Source: Streptomyces phaeofaciens (GTDB lineage: Bacteria; Actinomycetota; Actinomycetes; Streptomycetales; Streptomycetaceae). From it: a stretch of 64,000 nucleotides of DNA. This document shows, in pieces, positions 1 through 7,959 of the stretch. Both the position numbers and the translations under genes were made by a program. Under the pieces are notes generated by a model that worked only from the letters and a program-made list of their open reading frames with translations, had not been told where the DNA came from and ran no database searches. The first letter of the stretch is position 1. Each line of letters opens with the position of its first letter. Location of the stretch: positions 310,001-374,000 of the forward strand of contig NZ_BMSA01000001.1 in assembly GCF_014648915.1 (NCBI RefSeq), in the 5' to 3' direction.

Positions 1-1627
1 GCGCTTCCGGCTCGCCGTGCCGCAGATGGGCGTGGAGCACAAGCGCCGCCCGGTCCGCCTGGTGCTTGAGCAGGTCCGGGTCGTCGGGCGGAGTCAGAGC
101 GGCCGCCTCGCGTCCGGCGGCGATCGCCTCCGCCACGAGTTCACGGTCGTCGGTGTACCGGACGAGAACCGAGGCGGCCGTGACGAAGAGCCACCGACCG
201 CTCACCCGTGCCGACTCCTGGCTCAGCGCGAGCGCGTGCAGTTCGCGGGCCTGGCGCGCGGCCTCGGTGAGGACCGCCGCCGAACGGGTCAGCAGGAACA
301 GGCGTCGAAGGGCCTCGAAGAGAGTGGCCAGCCAGTACAGCCGGTCGGGATGGGCCGGAGACAGCTCCGTCAGGAGGGTCCGGCACAGGGCGATGCCCCG
401 GTTCAGGTGCGGTGAGGCGCCGGCCGTGTTCTCGGCGTCCAGGCAATGGCGTATCAGGATCCCCCGGCTCCGGTATCCGGGTGCGGAATCCGCGTCGGTC
501 GCCGCGACAGCCGCCTCCGCGGCTTCGCGGGCCCGGTCGCCGTCCGCGGGGGATCCGGTGAGCCGGAAGAGGTCGCCCAGTACCTCGGCGAGATCGGCGA
601 GTTCCCCGGCGTCCTCGGCAGGCCCCGTGGCGTCGAGGACGCGCCGCAGGATGCCCGCGCGCTCGCGCAGCGAAGTCTCGTCGGGCTCGCACTGCCTGAG
701 CATGCGCAGGAGATTGCGCAGCTCCACGATGTCCGGTGGTCCTGGGGGCGCGTCCCGGACCAGCCCTCGGGACAGCTCCACGGCCTCGGCCAGCGCCGCC
801 GGATCGGTCCGCAGCCGGTGGCGCAGGAGCAGGGAGACGGCCAGGATGCTGCGTGACGTGGAGCGGTGCGGGTCGCCCTCCGCCAGGAGCGTCGATGCCT
901 GGCGCAGGAGGGCGATGGCCTCGTCCGCCGCTTCGGCGTCGCCCACGGTCTGGGCATGGCTGAACAGCGTCCTGGCGAGGACGCTCAGGACCGCTCCCCG
1001 CCGTTCGTCGCCGTCGGGCACGGCCGCGACGACCGCGCGCCGCCGGCGCAGGACCGCCGCCATGGTGATCTCCCCGGTCCGTTCGTGCAGCCTCTCCAAC
1101 TGGTCGGCCGTGTGGGAGAAGTACTCGAGTCGTTGCGGGTGGCGCTGGGGCATCGCCTCGCAGGCGTGCACGAGCAGCAGGACGGCGGCCCGCAGGATGT
1201 CGACCTCCCCGGTCTCCTCGTACCGGTACACCAGGCGCGCCGCCTGTTCCTGCCATTGCACGGGCCCGCCCGCCGGCCGGTAGGCGTCGCGCAGACGCGA
1301 CCGGACCTCGGGTGCGAGCCCCTCGGGGTCGCACAGCCACACGGTTCTCAGCAGCTGGAGCCCCAGCCGCCGCTCCCGTCCGCCTCCCCAGAACCGGCCC
1401 GCCGCGTGCCGGTACCAGAAGAACAGCCCCGCGGCCCGGCGCACCTCGTGGTCCCTGCGGACCGACTCGCCCACGGCGTCCACCAGATCGCCGACCTCCC
1501 GGTACCCGTCCCAGGAGAACAGCGCCTTGCGGTCCCCGCTCCGCTCCCACCGCCGTACCCGCTCCTCGACGGCCGTCAGCAGTTCCTGCCGGCGGTCGGT
1601 CTCCGGGCCGGCCTCCGTCTCCGTCAC
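1..1627 (-). CDS. Helical-repeat (TPR-like) protein, N-terminal part of a probable CHAT-type protein, 3' truncated
   Basis: The minus-strand frame stays open from a GTG at 1627 to the window edge, about 542 codons with no stop, with Streptomyces-like codon use. A G-rich stretch just upstream could serve as ribosome binding site. The translated product is almost entirely alpha-helical and rich in Ala, Leu, Arg and Glu, with repeated helix pairs such as AIALLRQASTLLAEGDPHRS and AVELSRGLV. Near the edge, LVAEAIAAGREAAALTPPDD resembles the degenerate TPR array that precedes CHAT protease-like domains in actinomycetes. The C-terminal part that would settle the family lies outside the window. Function is not assigned; a role as a scaffold or effector adaptor is inference only. 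Confidence 0.7.
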   Translation of the reverse strand, partial: MTETEAGPETDRRQELLTAVEERVRRWERSGDRKALFSWDGYREVGDLVDAVGESVRRDHEVRRAAGLFFWYRHAAGRFWGGGRERRLGLQLLRTVWLCDPEGLAPEVRSRLRDAYRPAGGPVQWQEQAARLVYRYEETGEVDILRAAVLLLVHACEAMPQRHPQRLEYFSHTADQLERLHERTGEITMAAVLRRRRAVVAAVPDGDERRGAVLSVLARTLFSHAQTVGDAEAADEAIALLRQASTLLAEGDPHRSTSRSILAVSLLLRHRLRTDPAALAEAVELSRGLVRDAPPGPPDIVELRNLLRMLRQCEPDETSLRERAGILRRVLDATGPAEDAGELADLAEVLGDLFRLTGSPADGDRAREAAEAAVAATDADSAPGYRSRGILIRHCLDAENTAGASPHLNRGIALCRTLLTELSPAHPDRLYWLATLFEALRRLFLLTRSAAVLTEAARQARELHALALSQESARVSGRWLFVTAASVLVRYTDDRELVAEAIAAGREAAALTPPDDPDLLKHQADRAALVLHAHLRHGEPEA

Positions 1628-1766
1628 CTTGCACCCCCGTCCCCCACGGCGTGAGCCGCGGTGCCGAGCAGGATGCGCCCGGGCCCGGCCCCGCAACAAG
1701 GGCGTGCGGGGGGCGTTGCGCGCCGGCTGTGCGCTCCATGCGCCCCGGTACCGCACCGTCTCCCCC

Positions 1767-1797
1767 TTGACCTCGGGTTATTTACGCGTAAGTACCC
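1767..1797 (+). promoter_or_regulatory. Promoter and palindromic operator of the toxin-antitoxin-like module
   Basis: TTGACC (1767-1772) looks like a -35 box. An imperfect palindrome, GGTTATTTACGCGTAAGTAC plus one base (1776-1797, perfect core TTACGCGTAA at 1782-1791), covers the expected -10 region about 25 bp before the ATG at 1817. Antitoxins normally repress their own operon from such a site. Binding is inferred. Confidence 0.5.
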
Positions 1798-1816
1798 GCG
1801 CGGTACCGTGAAGGGC

Positions 1817-2062
1817 ATGCCAGCCCTCAATGTGGAGTTCAGCGATCGCGAGCTGGAGGACCTGCGGCAGATCGCCAAGGAACGCGGTACGTCGATGAAG
1901 GCACTCGTGCGGGAGGCGGCCGCCGCCGACATCGCGCGGCACCGGGCGTTGCAGGAGGGCGCCGAGGCGTTTCGGACGTTCTTCGCGGCCCATGCGGAGG
2001 AGTTCGCGGCCGCCTTCCCCGACGACGAACCCTCCGTCAAGGGCGAGGGGCGGGTCGCCTGA
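1817..2062 (+). CDS. Antitoxin-like small protein with ribbon-helix-helix N-terminus
   Basis: An 81-residue protein. The N-terminus reads as a short beta strand (ALNVEFSD) followed by two helices (ELEDLRQIAKERG, SMKALVREAAAADI), the pattern of ribbon-helix-helix/CopG-like DNA-binding antitoxins. The C-terminal half is Ala/Glu/Phe-rich and acidic (AFRTFFAAHAEEFAAAFPDD), suitable for wrapping a toxin. ATG 1817 was chosen over longer upstream frames because AAGGG sits just before it and the promoter-like palindrome lies at 1776-1797. The stop is four bases from the start of the Fic/Doc-like gene, so the two are surely co-transcribed. Antitoxin function is inferred from size, fold and context. 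Confidence 0.75.
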   Translation: MPALNVEFSDRELEDLRQIAKERGTSMKALVREAAAADIARHRALQEGAEAFRTFFAAHAEEFAAAFPDDEPSVKGEGRVA

Positions 2063-2065
2063 CCG

Positions 2066-2443
2066 ATGACACCCGTCATCCACATCGATGTGCCCTGGCT
2101 GCTCCGGCGCCACGAAGAGGTGCTGCCGGACCAGCCCACCGTCAACGACTTCTCGGCCCTGGTCGCCGCCGTCGCCCGGCACCGGGTCGACCCGCCCCGG
2201 TTGGGTGTGGACTCCGACCCGGCCTGGCGCGCCGCCGCGCTGCTGCACACCCTCGCCCTGCTCAAGCCCCTGCCCTCGGCCAATGCCCGCTTCGCCTGCG
2301 CGACGGCGGTGGCCTACATGTTCGTCAGCGGCGTCGGCATCGACCCGCCGTACGGCGCTCTCGTGGACCTCGCGCGGGACCTGATCGACGGCAAGACCGA
2401 CGTCTACGGCGCGGCGGACCGGCTGCGGTCCTGGCAGATATAG
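2066..2443 (+). CDS. Fic/Doc-family toxin-like protein with degenerate active site
   Basis: A 125-residue helical protein of the length and layout of Doc toxins, which phosphorylate EF-Tu through the Fic motif HxFx(D/E)(G/A)N(K/G)R. At the matching place this protein reads LKPLPSANARF: the final Asn and Arg survive, but the catalytic His is Lys, Phe is Leu and the acidic residue is Ser. The flanking helices (AAALLHTLALL, FACATAVAYMFV) agree with the fold. It follows the antitoxin-like gene by three bases. Such degenerate forms are usually annotated as Fic-family toxin component in Streptomyces. With the nucleophile-activating His missing, AMP- or phosphotransfer by the known mechanism is unlikely, so it may act by binding or be inactive. 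Confidence 0.7.
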   Translation: MTPVIHIDVPWLLRRHEEVLPDQPTVNDFSALVAAVARHRVDPPRLGVDSDPAWRAAALLHTLALLKPLPSANARFACATAVAYMFVSGVGIDPPYGALVDLARDLIDGKTDVYGAADRLRSWQI

Positions 2444-2460
2444 CCGTCCCGGGAGTTGTG

Positions 2461-2499
2461 GGCCGCCGGCCGAGGGCGGGAGGAGCAGGGCCGGCGGCC
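2461..2499 (+). terminator. Stem-loop downstream of the toxin-antitoxin-like module
   Basis: Perfect 11-bp stem GGCCGCCGGCC (2461-2471) with GGCCGGCGGCC (2489-2499), 18 bases after the toxin stop codon. There is no T-run, as is common for Streptomyces terminators. Confidence 0.6.
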
Positions 2500-2850
2500 G
2501 TTTCGCACAGGAGAGCCGCCGTCCTGTGCGGGGCCTCCGAGGAAGTGGCCGGTTCCAGTCCACTACGCGCCGCCGTGGGCGGGAAGGTGCGCGGCGATCC
2601 TGCGTGGGTGCGGGTTTCACACGGGGCGCAAGAGCGGACGAAAGGTGTGACGGGGGACGCGGTGGACGCCCCGCTTGTCGACGTTCTTTCAATAAGGGGC
2701 AGCTTGTCCGCGCGCCTTGTTGCGCGCGACTCAGTTGTGCGAGGGTGACGCGTGGGGCGGGGGGTGAAAGCGGGATCTCCGCGTTCGCCGGCGGAGTCGA
2801 GTTTCGCGCTCCCCGCCGCGCCGATCAGGTACGTACCAAAGGAACTCTCA
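2500..2850. other. Gene-free region upstream of the sigma/lectin fusion gene
   Basis: About 350 bp with no convincing reading frame on either strand. It contains a less GC-rich patch around 2690-2740 (CTTTCAATAAGG, TTGTCC, TTGTTG), which probably holds the promoter of the gene starting at 2851. A tRNA-like scrap near 2540-2560 was examined and rejected. Confidence 0.5.
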
Positions 2851-4488
2851 GTGCCCACCCCCCAGCCTCCTCGTCCTCCCTACCCCCCGCCCGGCGGGGG
2901 CCCCGGCGAATCCGACGAGTCGCTCGCCGCAGGGATACGCGGCGGCACGGACAGCGAGGTCGCCCAGTCCACCGCGCTGTTGATCGCCCGGCACTGGCGG
3001 CCCGTGCACGAGTACGCGGTCATCTGCCTCGCCGCCTCCGGCAGCGTGTCCAACATGCTCACCGGGGCCGCCTTCCACCAGGTCTTCGACCGGCTGAAGC
3101 TGGGCGAGCCGGGCACCGCGCTGCGCCCCCGGCTGCTGGTGACCGTACGGGACATGGCCCGGCTGTGGGCCGCGGACGAGGACATCTCCGGCGTCCTGCC
3201 GGTCCTGCGCAAGCCGGCCGGCGCCCGCGGCATGCGCGCCGCGAAGTCCCTGATCCCCGAGAACCGCGTCCTGGCCGAGCGCTCCTTCCAGGGCCTGCCC
3301 GCCGTCGCCCGCTGCGTGCTGTGGCACGTGGAGGTCGAGGCGGAGGAGATCACCGTCGCCTCCGGGCTGCTCGGCATGGACATCGAGACCGTGGCGGGCG
3401 TCTTCGAACAGGCCAGGGACAAGCTCCGCGAGGGTCTGGTCCGCGCCCACCGGGAACTCGCCCCCAGCAAGGACTGCCGCTTCTACAACCGGCTCCTCGA
3501 CGTCCCCATCCGGCGCGGCGGCGACCTCCTGCCGGACGTCCGGCAGCACCTGGACGAGTGCCGCTACTGCCGGGCCGCCGCCGAACAGCTCGGCCACTTC
3601 GAGAGCGGACTGGGTGTCCTCCTCGCCGAGGCCGTACTCGGCTGGGGCGCCCGCCGCTACCACGACTCACGCCCCGGACGCGCCAAGCAGCAGGCCGTAC
3701 GGCTGCGGGGTTCCTCCCGGCACGGCGGTGGTGGCGGCACGCGCGGCCGCGGCCGACGCTCCACCCTGCTCTCCCGCCTCCCCTCGCCCCGCCGCAAGCC
3801 GTCCGGCGGAACGCGCTCGCCGCGCGCGCTGTTCACCGGCGTCGGCCTCGCCTCGGCCGGCCTGCTCACCACCCTGCTCGCCGCCGGCATGTGGTCGGAC
3901 GACGGCGGCGCCGACCCGGCCGCCTCGACCAGCGGTGCCGTCCCCGGCACCGACTCCCAGGCCGCCACCGTCTCGCCCACCAACCCCGCCCAGCTCCCCG
4001 CCGTCCCGAGCCGGACCAGGCTGCGCAACGCGGCCACCGACCTCTGTCTGGACGTCCAGGGCGAGCCGCGGGCCGGGGCGGTCGTGGAACTCGCGGACTG
4101 CTCGGGCGAGGTCACCCAGCAGTGGTCGTACGACGACGACGGGCTGCTGAGCAGTGCGGCCGACCCCGATCTCTGTGTGGACGCGCACGCGGACGCCGGG
4201 GTGGTCATCCTGGGCGACTGCGTGGACACCGACGACCCGCGCGCCGACGACGTCCGCTACGACCTCACCGTCCAGGGCGAGTTGCTGCCGCGCTGGGACG
4301 ACGCCCTGGCGCTCGCGCCGGCCGGTGAACAGGCCGGCGCCGATGTCGTCGTGAAGGTCCGCGACCACTCCACCACCCAGCGCTGGCTCGTCGACGAGGT
4401 CTCCGCCTCGCCCGGCTCTCTGGCGGTCACCGGCACCGACGCCCCGCCCTCGGCCCGCCCGGCCGGCCTGGCGGACGGCACGGCCTGA
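2851..4488 (+). CDS. Fusion of sigma-like segment, anti-sigma-type zinc finger, TM helix and ricin B-type lectin
   Basis: A 545-residue protein. GTG 2851 was chosen because AAAGGAAC lies just upstream. After a Pro-rich start (about 1-25) comes a helical part ending in a region-4-like segment (LPAVARCVLWHVEVEAEEI, then DIETVAGVFEQARDKLREGL). Next is HLDECRYC, an HxxxCxxC motif typical of zinc-finger anti-sigma domains. A basic linker leads to one membrane helix (ALFTGVGLASAGLLTTLLAA, about 327-350). The outside part is a beta-trefoil ricin-type module with the usual LCLDVQG, QQWSYDDDG and LCVDAH elements. This suggests an envelope sensor that reads carbohydrate outside and regulates inside. 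The sigma/anti-sigma role is inference; the sigma-like part lacks a clear region 2. Confidence 0.7.
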   Translation: MPTPQPPRPPYPPPGGGPGESDESLAAGIRGGTDSEVAQSTALLIARHWRPVHEYAVICLAASGSVSNMLTGAAFHQVFDRLKLGEPGTALRPRLLVTVRDMARLWAADEDISGVLPVLRKPAGARGMRAAKSLIPENRVLAERSFQGLPAVARCVLWHVEVEAEEITVASGLLGMDIETVAGVFEQARDKLREGLVRAHRELAPSKDCRFYNRLLDVPIRRGGDLLPDVRQHLDECRYCRAAAEQLGHFESGLGVLLAEAVLGWGARRYHDSRPGRAKQQAVRLRGSSRHGGGGGTRGRGRRSTLLSRLPSPRRKPSGGTRSPRALFTGVGLASAGLLTTLLAAGMWSDDGGADPAASTSGAVPGTDSQAATVSPTNPAQLPAVPSRTRLRNAATDLCLDVQGEPRAGAVVELADCSGEVTQQWSYDDDGLLSSAADPDLCVDAHADAGVVILGDCVDTDDPRADDVRYDLTVQGELLPRWDDALALAPAGEQAGADVVVKVRDHSTTQRWLVDEVSASPGSLAVTGTDAPPSARPAGLADGTA

Positions 4489-4492
4489 ACCA

Positions 4493-4533
4493 CCGGCCCG
4501 CGCGGGCCGGGGGCGCCGGGCCCGCGCGGGCCC
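4493..4533. terminator. Twin palindromes between convergent genes
   Basis: CCGGCCCGCGCGGGCCGG (4493-4510) and GGGCCCGCGCGGGCCC (4518-4533) are each perfect palindromes, and the two can also pair with each other. They lie between the converging stops at 4488 and 4591 and probably end transcription from both sides. Confidence 0.6.
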
Positions 4534-4590
4534 GCGGACGGCGGAGCCGGCGACCGGGCGGCGCGGCCGCCGGGCCTGTCGGCCGGCCCG

Positions 4591-5292
4591 TCAGCCTCGG
4601 TCGGCCGCCGCCGACTCGCGCAGGATCCGGGCCAGTTCGCCCGGCCGCGAGAACATCGGCCAGTGGCCGGTGTCCAGCCGCACCAGATCCCACCGCTCGC
4701 CGTCGAGCAGCGCGGCCACGGCGGGCGGCGGCACGTCCCCGTCGAGCAGGCACTTGACGTACGTCGACGGCAGATCGCCCGGCGAGCCCTTCAGCTCAGC
4801 CGGTTCGGTCAGCGTGGCGCCGGGGTGCGGGGTGCCGCCGGACAGGATCCGGGCGATCTGTGCGTCCGTGAGCCCCTGTCCGGCGCAGTCGTCCGCGTCC
4901 GGCGGGGGCCAGAAGCCGTCGTTCTCCTCGATCGACGCGCGGACGTGCTCGCTCGGCCAGCCCGAGAGGAAGGACTCCCCGTCGAAAGGGACGTTCGCGT
5001 CCACGTACACCACGCGTCTCAGCCGGTCCCCGAGGCGCTCCGCGGCCTGCCCGACCGGGACGCCCGCGTAGCTGTGCCCGACCAGCACCACGTCCCGCAG
5101 TCCGAGGCGCTCCACCTCGTCGACGATGTCCTGGACGTGTGTCCGCCGCCCCGCCGGGGTGCCGCTCTTCTCGGCCAGACCGGTCAGGGTGAGCGGGTGG
5201 GCGTCGTCCCCGGCGGCGCGCAGCTCGGCGGCCACCTCGTCCCACGCCCACGCGCCCAGCCAGGCCCCCGCCACCAACACGAAACGACTCAT
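4591..5292 (-). CDS. Alpha/beta-hydrolase fold esterase-like protein
   Basis: A 233-residue cytoplasmic protein starting at ATG 5292 (MSRFVLVAGAWLGAW). It has the nucleophile elbow GHSYAGVP (Ser about residue 77) and the catalytic His in DTGHWPMFS near the C-terminus. The N-terminal strand-loop (LVAGAWLG) fits the oxyanion hole of the salicylate-esterase/hydroxynitrile-lyase-like branch (EstC/MES group). No signal peptide is seen. It is the last gene of a minus-strand pair, its ATG overlapping the end of the NCS1 permease gene by four bases, so the two are probably co-transcribed. The substrate is unknown; hydrolysis of a small ester related to the permease cargo is possible. Confidence 0.85.
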   Translation of the reverse strand: MSRFVLVAGAWLGAWAWDEVAAELRAAGDDAHPLTLTGLAEKSGTPAGRRTHVQDIVDEVERLGLRDVVLVGHSYAGVPVGQAAERLGDRLRRVVYVDANVPFDGESFLSGWPSEHVRASIEENDGFWPPPDADDCAGQGLTDAQIARILSGGTPHPGATLTEPAELKGSPGDLPSTYVKCLLDGDVPPPAVAALLDGERWDLVRLDTGHWPMFSRPGELARILRESAAADRG

Positions 5293-6890
5293 GCCCGCAA
5301 CGTAGCGGAGGGCTCCGACAACGGCCCCTCGTCGGTGTCCTTCCCGGGACCGGTGATCGGCGGCACCGGCACGTCCACGGTCCGGGCCAGCCGCGCACCC
5401 TGCGGTCCGTACACCGCCCGGGGCTCGGGGAAGAACCGCAGCAGGGCCAGGTAGAGCACGGCGGCGACGGCCAGGGACAGCGGCAGGCCGATGTCGACGC
5501 CGTTCGCGAGATCGCCCAGCGGGCCGACGAACTGGCCCGGGATGTTCGTGAACAGCACGCCCAGCAGCGCCGAGACCCACCAGGCGGTCATTCCGCGCCA
5601 GTTCCAGCCGTGCGCGAACCAGTAGCGGCCGCCGCGCTGACGGCGGTTGAAGACCTGGAGGGCGTCCGGGTCGTACCAGCCGCGGCGGGTGTAGAAGCCG
5701 AGCATCATCACGACCATCCAGGGCGTGGTGCAGGTGATGATCATCGTGGCGAACGTCGAGATCGACTGGACGAGGTCCAGGGCGAACCGGCCGACGAAGA
5801 TGAAGCCGATCGACACCACACCGACCAGCACGGTCGCCTGGACGCGCGACAGCCGGGGGAACACCGAGGAGAAGTCCAGACCGGTGCCGTACAGCGAGGT
5901 GGTGCCCGTGGACATGCCGCCGATCAGGGCGAGCAGGCACACCGGCAGGAAGAACCAGCCCGGCGAGATCGCCAGCAGCCCGCCCACGAAGTCGGGGGCG
6001 GCCGGGTCGACGTAGTCGGGGGCCTTGGCGGCGATGATGCTCGCCGTCCCCAGGCCGAAGACGAACGGCAGCAGCGTCGCGAGCTGGGAGAGGAACGCGG
6101 CGCCGATCACCCGGCGGCGCGGGGTGGCCGCCGGGATGTAGCGCGACCAGTCGCCGAGGAACGCCCCGAACGACACCGGGTTGGAGAGCACGATCAGGGC
6201 CGCGCCGATGAACGACGGCCAGAACAGGGACTGGGTCGCCGCGTCGGCGGAGTCCGTGAACACGCCGGCGTACGAGGCGTCGAAGTCACCGGCGAAGGCG
6301 AACACGCCGACCACGAACAGCAGGGTCGCCGAGGTCACCGCGATCTTGTTGACGAACAGCATGAACCGGAAGCCGTACACGCAGACCGCGAGCACCAGCC
6401 CCGCGAACAGCGCGTACGCGACGGCGTAGGTGAGGTCGCCGCGCGGGAGGCCGAAGAGCCGGTGGGCGCCGCCGACCAGGGCGTCGCCGGAGCTCCACAC
6501 CGAGATGGAGAAGAACGCGACGGCCGTCAGCAGGGAGAGGAACGAGCCGACCACACGGCCGTGCACGCCCAGGTGCGCGGAGGACGACACCGCGTTGTTG
6601 GTGCCGTTGACCGGGCCGAACACCGCCATCGGGCACAGGATCAGGGCGCCCACCACGACACCGAGGACGGTGGCGGCGAGGCCCTGCCAGAAGGAGAGAC
6701 CGAAGAGGATCGGGAAGGCGCCGAGGACGCAGGTCGAGAAGGTGTTCGCGCCGCCGAAGGCCAGCCGGAACAGGTCGAACGGGGTCGCGCTGCGTTCGGC
6801 GTCGGGGATGCGGTCCACGCCGTGGCTCTCGACCTCGGTGAGGGACGGTGCGGGCGCGGTCGGGGCGGGTTCGGGGGACGGCGGGGTCAC
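5289..6890 (-). CDS. NCS1-family nucleobase/allantoin-type permease
   Basis: About 533 residues with 12 predicted membrane helices. It matches the NCS1 (purine/cytosine/allantoin/hydantoin:cation symporter) family by its cytosolic TPFDLFRLAFGGANTF segment, the GxxLCPMAVFGPVNGTNN region and the SWRY-like element GDWSRYIPA. GTG 6890 is preferred to the upstream TTG at 6905 because GGAG lies seven bases before it. The function is H+ or Na+ coupled uptake of a nucleobase-like compound. The neighbouring hydrolase is translationally coupled. The exact substrate cannot be read from the sequence. Confidence 0.88.
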   Translation of the reverse strand: MTPPSPEPAPTAPAPSLTEVESHGVDRIPDAERSATPFDLFRLAFGGANTFSTCVLGAFPILFGLSFWQGLAATVLGVVVGALILCPMAVFGPVNGTNNAVSSSAHLGVHGRVVGSFLSLLTAVAFFSISVWSSGDALVGGAHRLFGLPRGDLTYAVAYALFAGLVLAVCVYGFRFMLFVNKIAVTSATLLFVVGVFAFAGDFDASYAGVFTDSADAATQSLFWPSFIGAALIVLSNPVSFGAFLGDWSRYIPAATPRRRVIGAAFLSQLATLLPFVFGLGTASIIAAKAPDYVDPAAPDFVGGLLAISPGWFFLPVCLLALIGGMSTGTTSLYGTGLDFSSVFPRLSRVQATVLVGVVSIGFIFVGRFALDLVQSISTFATMIITCTTPWMVVMMLGFYTRRGWYDPDALQVFNRRQRGGRYWFAHGWNWRGMTAWWVSALLGVLFTNIPGQFVGPLGDLANGVDIGLPLSLAVAAVLYLALLRFFPEPRAVYGPQGARLARTVDVPVPPITGPGKDTDEGPLSEPSATLRA

Positions 6891-7049
6891 AAGGGGCTCC
6901 AGCAACGGGCGGTCGACGGTGGAGCGCGGGGTGGCGCGGCGGTGGCGGACGGCCGTCGCTGCCGCTGGGTGGGCGACGCGGGCGGATGCCGTCCGGGACG
7001 GGGTCTGCCGAACGTACGCGCGACGGCAAGGCCCCGGCCAGTGGGCGAA

Positions 7050-7625
7050 TCATCCTTCTTTCGCGTCCCCGGTGGACGAATCGTCCCGGGAGTCGTTCAC
7101 CTCCTCGGTGTCCGGTCCCTGGGCCCGCACCCGCTGGACGTGCTCCAGGGAGTCCCGCAGCTCGGTGAGCCAGTCGTCGGTGTGCCGCTGGACCAGCCGG
7201 ACGCACCAGGCGAGCGCGTCGCTGCGGCTGCGGGCCACACCCCCGGCGATCAGGGTGTCGAGGACCTGGCGTTCGGGCTGCCGCAGCCGGGTCATCACGG
7301 GCGCGGCGACATGGGTGAACAGGGCGCGCTCGCCGTCGCACACCGCACCCCAGGACACCTTCCGGCGGAACCGGTGCTCGGCGTCCCGGGCCACGGCCAT
7401 CCGGGTCTCCCGGGTGCGCTCGCGGAACTCCTGGATCCGGGCCGTCACCGCCGCCTCGCGTTCGGCGGGCGGGGCGTCCTCGGCGAGGCGGGGCGCGGCG
7501 ATCCGCCCGGTCACGGTGATCTCCTCGCGGTCGACCGTGACCTCGGTCAGCTCCTCGAAGAGGCCGTCGGGCAGACGGCCGGCGAACCAGCCCCTCAGCT
7601 GCTCTTTCTGCTCGGTCGTAATCAT
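7050..7625 (-). CDS. Conserved hypothetical protein with possible C-terminal DNA-binding-like helices
   Basis: A protein of 191 residues from ATG 7625 (MITTEQKEQLRGWFAG). Not recognised as a named family. The N-terminal part has a beta-rich segment (EVTVDREEITVTGRI), then a long charged helix (REAAVTARIQEFRERTRETR). The C-terminus (ARSRSDALAWCVRLVQRHTD) looks like the helical half of a ribbon-helix-helix protein, followed by an acidic tail. The start is uncertain: no good ribosome site precedes 7625, and ATG 7652 is an in-frame alternative. A perfect inverted repeat directly abuts the chosen ATG, which would fit autoregulation. Confidence 0.65.
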   Translation of the reverse strand: MITTEQKEQLRGWFAGRLPDGLFEELTEVTVDREEITVTGRIAAPRLAEDAPPAEREAAVTARIQEFRERTRETRMAVARDAEHRFRRKVSWGAVCDGERALFTHVAAPVMTRLRQPERQVLDTLIAGGVARSRSDALAWCVRLVQRHTDDWLTELRDSLEHVQRVRAQGPDTEEVNDSRDDSSTGDAKEG

Positions 7626-7639
7626 GTAATGACGATTAC
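7626..7639. promoter_or_regulatory. Inverted repeat GTAAT-N4-ATTAC abutting a start codon
   Basis: GTAATGACGATTAC is a perfect 5-4-5 inverted repeat directly before the ATG at 7625. In this GC-rich genome an AT-rich palindrome here is likely an operator. It could also sit on the -10 box of a leaderless transcript. Confidence 0.5.
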
Positions 7640-7959
7640 TCCGCTGGTCCATGAACACAAGGGGTCCGGGAGGAGTCCTCCGAGAGCGGAATCGGGGCAC
7701 GAGCGGAATGTTTCAGGCCGATTAACGAACCTATGAGAATCAGTCAGGTCGTCGGCTGAAGAGATCATGAAGCGCTTGCTTTCGGCGTTGGAACGTTCGA
7801 ATTCCGTAACTTCACGCCACTGCTTCAATACGCAAGGTTACTGAAACGCGTGGGGTCGATGTGAGTTTCGGCGCCGGACTCGGCAGAGTGGCGCTCGCCG
7901 CGTCGGGCACCGATCGCGCCGGGCCGGCACCCCCCGAATCGAGCGGAAGGATGCACACA
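7640..7959. other. AT-richer intergenic region upstream of the protease-inhibitor gene
   Basis: About 320 bp without a gene and clearly less GC-rich than its surroundings. It contains overlapping short palindromes at 7791-7804 (GAACGTTC, TTCGAA and GAATTC share bases) and AAGCGCTT at 7770-7777. It must carry the promoter of the inhibitor gene, probably with activator sites; none could be assigned with confidence. Confidence 0.5.

Noticed and set aside
2535..2575. tRNA-like fragment with GGTTCCAGTCC resembling a T-loop
   Set aside because: The bases pair as AGTGG/CCACT around an 11-base loop, not as a T-arm, and no acceptor, D- or anticodon arm can be built.
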